A stretch of DNA of 64,000 nt from Exophiala sp. HKRS030 (taxonomy: Eukaryota > Ascomycota > Eurotiomycetes > Chaetothyriales > Herpotrichiellaceae): assembly GCA_023897205.1 (NCBI GenBank), contig JAHWDD010000004.1, positions 3,844,001 to 3,908,000 of the forward strand, written 5' to 3'. Each line of letters starts with the position of its first letter. The stretch's first letter is position 1. Shown piece by piece: positions 12,246 through 21,331 of the stretch. The position numbers were made by a program, and so were the translations under genes. The notes below the pieces were generated by a model. The model saw only the letters and a list, made by a program, of their open reading frames with translations, had not been told where the DNA came from and searched no databases.

Positions 12246-14294
12246 TCACTCACCTGTGTCTGTATTTTGTGGGACCAATCCATCCAGGCTCCGAGTATTC
12301 AACACTCGACACTGTTCTTGTCTTGTCGTGTCACAACCTCCCCCGGCCCCGATGTACAAACCGTTGTAATGTAGTCGTTGACAATTCGCACGAACCCACA
12401 CACGTGAATAGGGGTCGAAGCAGACTCGTCTGCAAGGGCGGCCAGAAACTGGACATGGTTGTTCGTCTCCTGTCGGCGGCGGTGGTGGTGGTGTGAGGGC
12501 GGGTGTGGCGAGCTGTAGTTGACCTTGACCTCGAACCCAGTCTTGTTCCTGTCCGGGGGCCAAGTCCAGAGGCGAAATCTCATCATCTGGACCGTCGACA
12601 CCTTCGAGACGAGGAGCGACGGGCTGCTGTTGTTGTCGTAGTCTGGTCTCCACCACCAAAGTCTGGTTCGATCTATCTGGACAGTCCGTTAGGTCTGCTT
12701 GTCGTCGTCTCGTTCGCGTTTGAGCACGAGTGTCGAGTTGGACGTTGGCAGGCAGATGTGCGCTCTCGGGGGTGACACGTCCCCAGGGTGTCATGATTGA
12801 TTGTCTGCCGGAGGCGGAGGTGCCACCGCGTCTGTAGGGACGGGTGAGATTGGTGTCAGTAGTGGTAGTAGAAGAGACGACGCCGTTGGCCGACGAAACC
12901 CTGTACTCTTCTTCTAGGGCCGAAGCCGAGCGAGACTCGGTAGCGGTGGTCATAAATTCAACCGGACTTTGCGTTTCACGAGTCGAATCGTGTCCAACAC
13001 CGATGCTGTCCAGGTCTCGACCACCCCAAGCCGTCACCCAAAACGTACAAAGAGCGTACAATTTGATCAAGCTGTGGAAGTAAGCGAACCCCAAAGTACC
13101 CGGCAAGTAAACGAGGTCCCAGGGATGTCGAAGAAAGTAACTGACCAACTTGACCATTTTGGTGGCCAGGATCCACCCACCCAGCACCGCGTACGCCGCA
13201 TTGTTGTGTCGTCCTCCACTTCCGACGACAAAGTCACTCCGAGAGAGCGTCCAGAACAGCGCGGCGTCGTAAAACAGGGCGAAATTGACCATGCTCGTCA
13301 GGTATACGGCGTACACGCACCAAGGCTGGGTCCGCCAGACGGTCCAACTTCGCAGGCTTGCCGGGTTGCTGCGCCAGGTGGTGCGAGCCCACCGAAGACA
13401 CTGCGAGAGAAATTTTGGGTACGTGCCGACCGTGGTCTCGATCATGGCTTCGGCGTTGTACTGGATCTTGATCTTCCACCCGGCCTTCACGACCGCGCGC
13501 GTGATGTAATTGTCGTCGTCGGCGTTGAGGGGCCCGAACCGACCGAAAAAGAAGGTCTCGTGTAGGTACCCACGGAGGAATTCTGGCGATTGCAAAATCT
13601 GCGTCCGGTAAGCGCACGTGCGGCCGGAGATGACGAACACGCCGCCGTCGAGGGCGTTGGTCGCGCGGATCTCGAAATTGTGTCGCTCGAGGTACAGTGC
13701 GCCGAGCACGTTGAAGAAGGAGGCCAACCCGAAAGGCAGGTCGTGTCGTCGGACGCGTTTGTTAGTACCCACGGCCCCGACGGCCGGGTTTTCAAAAGGG
13801 GCTACCGTCGTCGAGAGGAAATGTCCCGAAGGCCAGAAGACGTGGTCGTCGACGAGCACCGTCAGGGCAGTCTGGACGTGCGGAAGCACATGGGCTATCT
13901 GTTTGCGTTTGTTAGCTTGCATCGTGCACGAGACTTTGATGTTAGTGCTGGGGTATCTGGGGACAAAGGGGCGAACGATCCCACACGTCTGACGGTGAAG
14001 CTCCGAGCCAACAGTGACGATGTGGACCGTCGCTGGGCCGTTCATGAGCACCGAAGAGAGACATTCCTGGAAATCGTAGTTTGTCGGCTCAACTGTGGGG
14101 ATAATGACAGTCACGTCGCGCTCAGTGATTGTCCGGATGGCTGGGATCGGCGAGTGCTTGTAACACCAGAACGAAACAATGTGGACGATCAAGCGGAGGT
14201 ATCGAAAGATGAAGAGGGCAATGAAGGGGCTGTTGGAATGGCAGAGGATTGTTGCAGTGGAGCTGACAAGCAGCGAAGCCAAATATTGATCCAT
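12246..14294 (-). CDS. Family 2 glycosyltransferase, Cps1/hyaluronan-synthase-like membrane enzyme
   Basis: Single exon, 682 residues, ATG at 14294. Processive GT2 signatures are in order: VDDHVFW (DD at 149-150), DGGVFVISGR, ADDDN (259-261) and the QCLRW motif (298-302), which marks processive synthases such as chitin, cellulose and hyaluronan synthases. Hydrophobic segments lie at the N-terminus and after about residue 320. The pattern matches the ascomycete GT2 group called Cps1-like, whose member in Zymoseptoria and Fusarium is known to be needed for hyphal growth on surfaces; that link is family knowledge. The product is probably an extracellular or cell-wall polysaccharide. From about residue 440 the chain becomes a low-complexity tail rich in Thr, Arg, Gln and Pro, which is likely disordered. 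Confidence 0.87.
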   Translation of the reverse strand: MDQYLASLLVSSTATILCHSNSPFIALFIFRYLRLIVHIVSFWCYKHSPIPAIRTITERDVTVIIPTVEPTNYDFQECLSSVLMNGPATVHIVTVGSELHRQTCGIVRPFVPRYPSTNIKVSCTMQANKRKQIAHVLPHVQTALTVLVDDHVFWPSGHFLSTTVAPFENPAVGAVGTNKRVRRHDLPFGLASFFNVLGALYLERHNFEIRATNALDGGVFVISGRTCAYRTQILQSPEFLRGYLHETFFFGRFGPLNADDDNYITRAVVKAGWKIKIQYNAEAMIETTVGTYPKFLSQCLRWARTTWRSNPASLRSWTVWRTQPWCVYAVYLTSMVNFALFYDAALFWTLSRSDFVVGSGGRHNNAAYAVLGGWILATKMVKLVSYFLRHPWDLVYLPGTLGFAYFHSLIKLYALCTFWVTAWGGRDLDSIGVGHDSTRETQSPVEFMTTATESRSASALEEEYRVSSANGVVSSTTTTDTNLTRPYRRGGTSASGRQSIMTPWGRVTPESAHLPANVQLDTRAQTRTRRRQADLTDCPDRSNQTLVVETRLRQQQQPVAPRLEGVDGPDDEISPLDLAPGQEQDWVRGQGQLQLATPALTPPPPPPTGDEQPCPVSGRPCRRVCFDPYSRVWVRANCQRLHYNGLYIGAGGGCDTTRQEQCRVLNTRSLDGLVPQNTDTGE

Positions 14295-14818
14295 GTTGAC
14301 GGGCGGTAGGACTGGCCTTGTGTACCCAAGGTCGACTGACGGATTGTTCGAGGTTGGAAGTTCAAGTTCATCGAAAAATTGCGATCGCTTGGGCTTTTAA
14401 GGGGCAGTCTTCATGGCGCGACAAAGCAGACAATGCATTACAATGGCATTGTCCGAATTGTGGTCGAGTGCCAAAGGACGCATTCAATGGCCGAGAAAGA
14501 GGAGCCTTCATGCTACCTACTCGGTCTTTGTGCTTCCGAGATCTCGACAAAGAGAGTCATCTCAAAGATTTAGCTTGGGTGAAGACATACCTGTGAGAAC
14601 CTTTTAGAGGATGTTAGAACACAGCGCCTCTATCGTCGAGATTGAAGGGTGTGGACGAGAGGGAGCACGGCAGCACCATTGAGATCTGGTCATGGACGAA
14701 TTCTTGGGATTGGTTGAATTGATATACAATGTGAACGGCATCCATAGTATGGGAGTATATTAGTATAGAAGGGATGTTTCCAAAACGCCGCGCTATGCAC
14801 ATCGAACTATCGGCGACA
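14295..14818. other. Intergenic
   Basis: Promoter of the GT2 gene and 3' flank of the DUF726 gene, both on the minus strand. No gene seen; overlapping 60-90 codon frames have no motif. Confidence 0.5.
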
Positions 14819-17800
14819 TCATTCGAAGGTCATACTGATTCCCCCACGATCGTGATCAGATGGATCCTTGTCGTCGGCCCAAGCATTTCGCTCGAGATCC
14901 AGGTCGATCGTGGGCGAGCTCAAGCCCTCTGTTGAAGGATTTGAGAAACGATTCCACTCTGAGGTTGAAGGCTCGGTTGCATGCTGTTTCGACTCTGGCC
15001 GCGTAATTGACGGTGCACTGTGGCTTTCGGGCCTGTTTAAGCTAGGGGAGAGCGTTAATGGTGGCAGAGTGCTGACCAGTTCTCTGGGCTCCGAATACGC
15101 GAAGGACGTCCTCCCATCTAGGCCCGGAGAGGGCTGGGGAGAACGCTGAGGAGAACGCTGGGGGCTGGACCATGGAGACCTTTGAGGGCTGGATTGTGCC
15201 GATGGGCGAAGTGACGAGACGCGAGCTGGTCTCACTGGCAGAGGCTGAGGGAAATGCACATCAATTTCGTCTGGTCGAGGTGGCAAGTTCATTCGAGCGA
15301 CTTCTTCCGGTTTCATGTTAGGGGGCAGCCGGAGATACTCGACATGTTTCTCTCCGTTCTGAATGGTCGTAATCTGCATGGGAGGCAACGTGCTGTCTAG
15401 CTCTCGCACTTCGATCATTTCACTTTCTAGCTCTTTCCGAATAGCGTCGATATCGAACAGAATGTTTCCATCGCCTTCATTGCCAGGCTGTTGGGACGTA
15501 TCTGTACTGCGCCGATGATGGGTCGCGTTGGCGTCATACGTTTCCCAGCCTTTCTTCTCTGCCAACTTGCCACGCTTGAAAAAACCAAACCTTGTCTTGT
15601 CGGGCTTCTCTTCGGCCTTTCTACGTGCCTCGTCGATTTCTTGAATGAGCTCTCGCTGTCGCTTTGCGTGGTTTTCTGGATCTGGATCCTCAATTTCGGT
15701 GAATTCGTCGCTCTCCACTTCCCAACCGACCTCGCGCATTAGACGAGGCATAGCAGCACGATAAGCCATATGGCCATTTACCATGCTGCTAACATCGACG
15801 TTTTCAATGCCTGGAACGTCTTCAACAGCAGCAAGCCCTGCAACACGCATGATCCCACCAGCGGTTGCGCGAAATAGATAACCTAGGATCCAATCATTGG
15901 ACGCATAGCCATTGAGAAACCTGCCCGATACCACAGACCGAGCTCTGAGATACTCTTCCTTTTTGGCCACGATCGGCGAACCAAATAGATATACATTCTG
16001 GACTATGCCGTAAGCTCCTCGTCTCGACAATTCCTTCAAGCAGGAAAAGATGACTCGGGAACCCAGAGAGAATCCCACCAGGGTAATCGGCCTCTGTCCC
16101 AAATGCCTGTCAATCAGAGAGTCTGCAAGGATGAGACCTGCCGCATTCGCCCTGTCCAAGGAGACACTCCAAGGATTGTCGATCAGGTAGGCTAATTTGG
16201 AGAGTATGATAGGAAGTTGTATCGAGGCCATCAGAGTGATTAGGATGGTGCTTCCTAGTACTTGTTGAATTGTCTGCGTCAGTGCCTCAGTTGCCAGGAT
16301 GTTGATAGTCTCTCCCATCGACCGAAGCATTTCAGGTTCCCAAAGCAAGGAGTATATGTCGCCCATGACTGGGTCAATGGTGCTGTACGGTAATCGTACA
16401 TCATCGACCTTACCATTCATCCATCCGGCAACCGTCAAAATCAGGTTTAGCCGTTTGTTATTGTGAAGAGGTCGATATTCAAAAGTTTTGACGTGGCCTG
16501 TACGTCGATCTGATGCTCTCACAGCGATCGTGCCGCCAGCTGCAGTGGCGGCAGAAGTGATCAGAGCCGCACCACCAACGCCTCCCAAGAAACCCGCGGT
16601 CCCTGTCACACCAATTGTCGTAAAACCGGCAGCAAGGCCCGCGCCGATCACAGGAGCAAGGAGTCCTGCGGACAATCCTATGACGAGCCCGCCCCCCACA
16701 GTAGCGAGTCCCATATACATGTATTTTCGTTTCAGGCCCAATTTGCGTCTCTTTTCTAGATTTTCGGACTCATCCCAATTCTCCTTGTGTTCGTCTTCTT
16801 GCATTTCCAAAGCATCAATGACCCTTTTCTCGAACCGACAGATTTGTACCCAAGTGATCTGCATAGCCGAGCCAACTCTCTCGAGAAGTCGCCGAGATCG
16901 AGCGTCATAGTCGCTACCTGATATAAGCACGAGGAAGAGATCGCAGAGAACAGTCCAGCGTAAATCAAGCTCTATTTGTTTCGAATGGGGCATGTCCTCA
17001 GGCCCATGTACCTCTGGCACTTCTTCACCTTTGTCAGCCTCTTCCGTTTGTTTGCTGTCGCCGCTTGTAATTGATGTTCTTGAAGTCGTCGAGTTTCTGG
17101 TTTGTATCGAAGCTGGTTTCAAGTCTCCAGATTTCCGATCGTCTGCCATAGGATTGGCTATTTTCGCATTAATCATCAAGGGGGTAACCAGGTCAGAGGG
17201 CTCGACACCATGTTCCGCAAGTTGTTCAATCATGATCTGCTCAGCTGGGTCAATGTCCATATGAGCGTACAACCGAAGCATTATGGTCTGGCCCCACATA
17301 TCCATGCTTTCGATAGACTTCATTATTTCGCTCCTTATGCTCCTGGTTCTCTCCAGATTGCCCAAGGCGTTGAACATCTTGTGAATGGTCAGACGAACCA
17401 CACCCACGTAAGCGATCCGTTGTCCTTCAGTCAAGAGGTCCTTGGTAGCCTGCAACTGTGTAAGGGCATCTCGTTGTTCGTCCTCGTCCTCGTCTTCGTC
17501 GCCGATCTGCTTTGGTTTCTCTCCATTTTGAAATAGATAATTGGTATCTTCATCCATGCTCGTGGCAGATTGTGCATCTTCGTCAAGCTGTAACTTTGTA
17601 TACCCTTTGCCTGCGCCCCCTAATCCACTATAGGCATTACTCTCTTGCTCAGTCTGTCTGTTGCCTTTTGCAACGATTCTCCCATTATCATCGTAGATAT
17701 CGAACTCGTCAAGAGCCGGCATGGCCTGCCACTCCTCCTCCTCTTCCTCCTCCTCCTCATCCTCAGCAGTTGGAGATGTTGCCGTAGCTAGCTGTCTTTG

Positions 17801-18388
17801 GTGGGACCATGAAGATACTGCTGGCTCTTCTGGTTTGATTTCACGCTTGGGAACGGGGATTGACGGAGCGGTGCCTGGCTTGTTCGGGGATGCAGCAGTA
17901 TCCCCTTCTGCAGCGTTCTGTGAGCCTATGCCGATTTCACTAGTGGCTAGGTTGGGTGCCACAGGAAGCGCGCCGTTCTCATGCTGAAAAGACTTGTCTT
18001 CCATACTGGTTACTTGTGTAGGCACCGATTCTTCCGCTCTTGACCCCTCGTCTTCATCGGGTGCAGACTTGGCTGCCTGACTGGTATCACCTTCAACAAC
18101 CCCTGCCCTTTCTTCCTCACCCGTGACGCCATTGCCATTTTCCGGGTGACTCTTCTCCAAGCCAGGGTTTCGGTCTTCGGTGGTGGGTTCAGCATCGTGA
18201 AAGGCATCGCTGTCATCATCGCTGTCATCCGGATCAAGAGGTGATGCTGCGCTCACGGGCTTTTTGGGCAGTCCGAAATCGTCAAGTTCGGGTTCTCCGG
18301 GGGAAGTGGAGGGTCCATCCCTTCGAGGGGGTTCAATCCGAGAGTCTTCAGCGGTCGAATCCCGCTGAAGAGTAATATCCCCGTTCAT
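14819..18388 (-). CDS. DUF726 / TMCO4-like alpha/beta-hydrolase membrane protein
   Basis: Single exon, 1189 residues from the ATG at 18388; the frame continues 16 codons upstream to a TTG. The first 330 residues and the C-terminal 250 are acidic, Ser/Pro-rich and probably disordered, with a Glu run near residue 210. A Gly/Ala-rich hydrophobic region (about 549-622, GGGLVIGLSAGLL and AGFLGGVGGAALI) is followed by an alpha/beta-hydrolase region with the nucleophile-elbow sequence GFSLGSR, predicted Ser774, and conserved YLFGSPIVAK and NGYASNDWILGYLFR. These are marks of DUF726 proteins (human TMCO4, yeast YFL034W/Mil1). The biochemical substrate of the family is not established. The C-terminus contains a short SPQRSPW/SPQRSPQ repeat. 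Confidence 0.9.
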   Translation of the reverse strand: MNGDITLQRDSTAEDSRIEPPRRDGPSTSPGEPELDDFGLPKKPVSAASPLDPDDSDDDSDAFHDAEPTTEDRNPGLEKSHPENGNGVTGEEERAGVVEGDTSQAAKSAPDEDEGSRAEESVPTQVTSMEDKSFQHENGALPVAPNLATSEIGIGSQNAAEGDTAASPNKPGTAPSIPVPKREIKPEEPAVSSWSHQRQLATATSPTAEDEEEEEEEEEWQAMPALDEFDIYDDNGRIVAKGNRQTEQESNAYSGLGGAGKGYTKLQLDEDAQSATSMDEDTNYLFQNGEKPKQIGDEDEDEDEQRDALTQLQATKDLLTEGQRIAYVGVVRLTIHKMFNALGNLERTRSIRSEIMKSIESMDMWGQTIMLRLYAHMDIDPAEQIMIEQLAEHGVEPSDLVTPLMINAKIANPMADDRKSGDLKPASIQTRNSTTSRTSITSGDSKQTEEADKGEEVPEVHGPEDMPHSKQIELDLRWTVLCDLFLVLISGSDYDARSRRLLERVGSAMQITWVQICRFEKRVIDALEMQEDEHKENWDESENLEKRRKLGLKRKYMYMGLATVGGGLVIGLSAGLLAPVIGAGLAAGFTTIGVTGTAGFLGGVGGAALITSAATAAGGTIAVRASDRRTGHVKTFEYRPLHNNKRLNLILTVAGWMNGKVDDVRLPYSTIDPVMGDIYSLLWEPEMLRSMGETINILATEALTQTIQQVLGSTILITLMASIQLPIILSKLAYLIDNPWSVSLDRANAAGLILADSLIDRHLGQRPITLVGFSLGSRVIFSCLKELSRRGAYGIVQNVYLFGSPIVAKKEEYLRARSVVSGRFLNGYASNDWILGYLFRATAGGIMRVAGLAAVEDVPGIENVDVSSMVNGHMAYRAAMPRLMREVGWEVESDEFTEIEDPDPENHAKRQRELIQEIDEARRKAEEKPDKTRFGFFKRGKLAEKKGWETYDANATHHRRSTDTSQQPGNEGDGNILFDIDAIRKELESEMIEVRELDSTLPPMQITTIQNGEKHVEYLRLPPNMKPEEVARMNLPPRPDEIDVHFPQPLPVRPARVSSLRPSAQSSPQRSPWSSPQRSPQRSPQPSPGLDGRTSFAYSEPRELVSTLPPLTLSPSLNRPESHSAPSITRPESKQHATEPSTSEWNRFSNPSTEGLSSPTIDLDLERNAWADDKDPSDHDRGGISMTFE

Positions 18389-18941
18389 TGTGCCATTGAG
18401 ACATTGGTCTCGAGGATCAACTCCTAGAAGGCACAATACTTTGGGCGCCGTACGTCCGCTTAAACAAAGAACAACTCAACACAAATAAAACGACTCGAAT
18501 CCGCCAAACTGTTCTTTGTTATGTCTAAGGGGGTTCTGGCTTGCAGTTGTCAATGTCAATGAAACATCGCGTCCGCAAGTCGAATCGGCCTTACGAAGTG
18601 GAGCGCAAGATCGCTTCAATTTCCCAATAGAGGCGACATGCCGCTTTACGATGAATGAACCCAGAAGGTGACCAAGTGACCATGGAAGGCCTATATTTTA
18701 GATGAATAGATAATGCCTTGGTTTTGTCGCTTTAATTGAGGGATATCTCGTATAAATCTAACGAATATGCAGAAAAAGCCCATAAGAGAAGAGTCGTGAT
18801 ATTTTGAGATATTTACAAAGGCCACCGCCTCAGGTGACCAAGAGCAGACTTTTGGAACATTCCGCAATCGACAGTATATGTGGTTGTAGGTGTTTAGTGA
18901 CAATATCCTCCTCCTTATTATGAATACAAGGCATCGTTCGG
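18389..18941. other. Intergenic
   Basis: Promoter of the DUF726 gene and 3' flank of CMC2. No gene seen. Confidence 0.5.
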
Positions 18942-19378
18942 TCATTTTCGTTTCGTAAATGCCTCAAGCGCAGAGTAGTCTCCTTCATCCATCTTGTCCC
19001 AAATCGCCTCTATTCTTTTCCTCCGCTCCAGAGCGGTCTCTCTGTTCTTGCTGCTCTTCTTCGTCCTTTCGCCAGACAAGCACTTGTTCACTTCTCGTTT
19101 TATATCGTTGCAACCGCCTATCGCTTTGTAGAGGAAGCCGCGGGCGTGACACTCATCGAGAGCGTTCATGATCTCTTCGCAATCTGATCTCTGGTCAGTG
19201 ACTGGCCTATAGTACACCTTCTTGACTGTTCAGGCGTTATAGGACGCCATTGCACACGCAACCAGGCATACAATGCCAATAATGAGTCGTGCGCATTTCC
19301 ATGTATAGGATCATGAGACCGGAAGCTCTTGGTTTGCCACATACCGACATTGTCCTTTGTGTGCAGATGGGAATGCAT
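18942..19378 (-). CDS. CMC2: Cmc2, twin CX9C protein of cytochrome c oxidase assembly
   Basis: Two exons on the minus strand (19345-19378 and 18942-19201), 97 residues. Exon 1 encodes MHSHLHTKDNV, the conserved opening of Cmc2, and ends at a perfect GTATGT donor. The acceptor at 19202-19203 keeps phase and gives VTDQRSDCEEIMNALDECH. The twin CX9C motif is complete: Cys19/Cys29 and Cys42/Cys52, with CHARGF following the second cysteine. Such proteins are imported into the mitochondrial intermembrane space through Mia40 and help assemble complex IV. The tail is Lys/Arg-rich. It is divergent from PWP1, with 318 bases between the two start codons. The exact acceptor is the least certain part. Confidence 0.88.
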
Positions 19379-19696
19379 TTTCGTGGAGACTCGCCTCCAA
19401 TACTGATCGTGCGGCTCGAGCCACGCCCACATGGGTCAAGAGAAGTGCGTTGTTGTAAGGATGTTGGCGATGGATGGGATGGTAGCGGAAGGCATCTTCA
19501 GCGTTGAAAGCCGCATGCTGTGGAACCAATGAATGAAGCCAAGAGCTAGCCTCGTGCCGATCATGCGCAGCCTTGCAGGTGCCCCTCACCGCCCGCGCCA
19601 TAAAATAGATTCTGCCGCTTTTTTTCTGGAGGCCCTTCGAAAAGGCCTCGCCTCATTGTTTGGGGCTAGATTGAAATCAACTACCAACTCGCAAAG
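19379..19696. promoter_or_regulatory. Probable bidirectional promoter CMC2/PWP1
   Basis: These 318 bases separate two divergent start codons and hold no gene. Both promoters must lie here or inside the genes. No specific motif is claimed. Confidence 0.5.
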
Positions 19697-21331
19697 ATGT
19701 CGATGACTTTGGCCACTACTTGGGTCCGAAGGGGAGTCGCGGCTCAATTCCCTACGAGATATCAGGTAGACGAGGCAGAGCTGGATCGCATCTCCAGGCT
19801 AGCCCGCCTGCAACTCCAAGATGCACAAGAAGATCTAGAGAGGGCTCAAAACTCGAAAGAGGAGGATGAGGAGTCCCAAGATACGGATTCAAATAACGGC
19901 GTGTCCACAATGGAAGTCTCAAAGACTACAGAGGCCAATGCAGACGACGACGACGATCTAAAAGAGTACAATCTCGAAGATTACGATAACGACGAACCGG
20001 ATGAACAAAATCAGAAATTTGCCATGTTTGGAAATGTTGGTTCGTTAGCATATCATGCGCCCGAAGAGGAAGATCCGTATCTGGTGCTACCAGAAGGCGA
20101 GCAAGAATCAGAGGACGAGAGAGAAGAGCTGCAGATCCTGCCGTCAGACAATCTCATTCTGGCTGCTAAAGTCGAAGATGAGGTAGCCCACCTCGAAGTG
20201 TCTGTATATGAAGATGATGCAGATAATCTGTATGTTCACCACGACATCATGCTTCCTGCCATTCCCTTATGCGTGGAATGGATCAACGTACCCGTAGGGA
20301 AGGAGGCCGAGAAGCGGAGAGATGGAAACTTTGTGGCTGTCGGTACCATGAGTCCCGAGATAGAGGTCTGGGACTTGGACGTCGTAGACAGCATGTATCC
20401 CAACGCCATTCTCGGTCAGGAACCACAGACAGCAGCTGAGGGAGATACAACCGCCAAGGACTTGAAGAAAAAGAAGTCGTCCAAGAAAAAGAAGAAGCCG
20501 AAGGCCAATGACGAATATCATGTGGACGCCGTCCTTGCTCTCGCCGCAAATCGACAACACCGGAATTTACTTGCCTCGGCGTCAGCAGACAAAACAGTCA
20601 AACTATGGGACTTGAACACCGGAAAATGTGCCAAGTCGTATCCAATGCATACTGACAAGGTATGTGCTTTGGACTGGCACCCAACAGAGTCTACGGTGCT
20701 TTTGAGTGGCAGCTATGATCGTACAGTAGTTGCCACCGACATGCGAGCACCTGATGCGGTCGCCCCAAGGTGGGTGGTAGAAGCTGATGTTGAGAAAGTC
20801 AAGTGGGATGTCCATGATTCCAACTTTTTCTTCGTCACCACCGATGCCGGGACGGTACATTACTTTGACGCCCGGGTGATACCAGAGACGCATGACAAGC
20901 CAAGCAAGGCGAAGTGGACATTGCAAGCCCATGATGGAGCAGTGAGTGCATTCGACATAAATCCGGCTGTACCTGGCTTGATTGCGACAGGGTCAGAGGA
21001 CAAGAAAGTCAAGTTATGGAATATCGACAACAACATTCCTAGTATGATTGTGGCGAGAAATCTAGATGTTGGCCGAATATTTTCTGTACAATTCGCACCT
21101 GATCCAGAAGTTGCCTTCAGACTTTCAGTAGCTGGTAGTAGAGGCCAGTTGCAGGTGTGGGATATCAGTACGAACCCAGGTGTGCGCAAAGCTCTCTCTG
21201 GAAAAGTCAAGTTGCCCGAAACTGAGGGCAAGGAGAGGTTCATTGCCATCAATGATAGTAGCGATGAGAGCGATGACGATGAGACAGGAGCAGAGGGACA
21301 AGATGGTTGGGAGTCTATGGATGAAGACTGA
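19697..21331 (+). CDS. PWP1: Pwp1, WD40 ribosome-biogenesis protein
   Basis: Single exon, 544 residues. The opening MTLATTWVRRGVAAQFPTRY and the acidic N-terminal region with DEAELDRISRLARL are characteristic of Pwp1 (periodic tryptophan protein 1). A Lys-rich patch lies near residue 255. WD40 repeats follow, including ASASADKTVKLWDL, SGSYDRTVVATDM, TTDAGTVHYFDAR and ATGSEDKKVKLWNI, and the protein ends in an acidic tail. Pwp1 is a nucleolar/nuclear factor for 60S subunit biogenesis, and in some organisms it links growth signals to rDNA chromatin. Length is close to yeast Pwp1. Confidence 0.93.
   Translation: MSMTLATTWVRRGVAAQFPTRYQVDEAELDRISRLARLQLQDAQEDLERAQNSKEEDEESQDTDSNNGVSTMEVSKTTEANADDDDDLKEYNLEDYDNDEPDEQNQKFAMFGNVGSLAYHAPEEEDPYLVLPEGEQESEDEREELQILPSDNLILAAKVEDEVAHLEVSVYEDDADNLYVHHDIMLPAIPLCVEWINVPVGKEAEKRRDGNFVAVGTMSPEIEVWDLDVVDSMYPNAILGQEPQTAAEGDTTAKDLKKKKSSKKKKKPKANDEYHVDAVLALAANRQHRNLLASASADKTVKLWDLNTGKCAKSYPMHTDKVCALDWHPTESTVLLSGSYDRTVVATDMRAPDAVAPRWVVEADVEKVKWDVHDSNFFFVTTDAGTVHYFDARVIPETHDKPSKAKWTLQAHDGAVSAFDINPAVPGLIATGSEDKKVKLWNIDNNIPSMIVARNLDVGRIFSVQFAPDPEVAFRLSVAGSRGQLQVWDISTNPGVRKALSGKVKLPETEGKERFIAINDSSDESDDDETGAEGQDGWESMDED

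Noticed and set aside
13590..14309. 239-codon open frame on the plus strand
   Set aside because: It is antisense to the GT2 catalytic domain, has no motif, and follows from the high GC content of the real gene.
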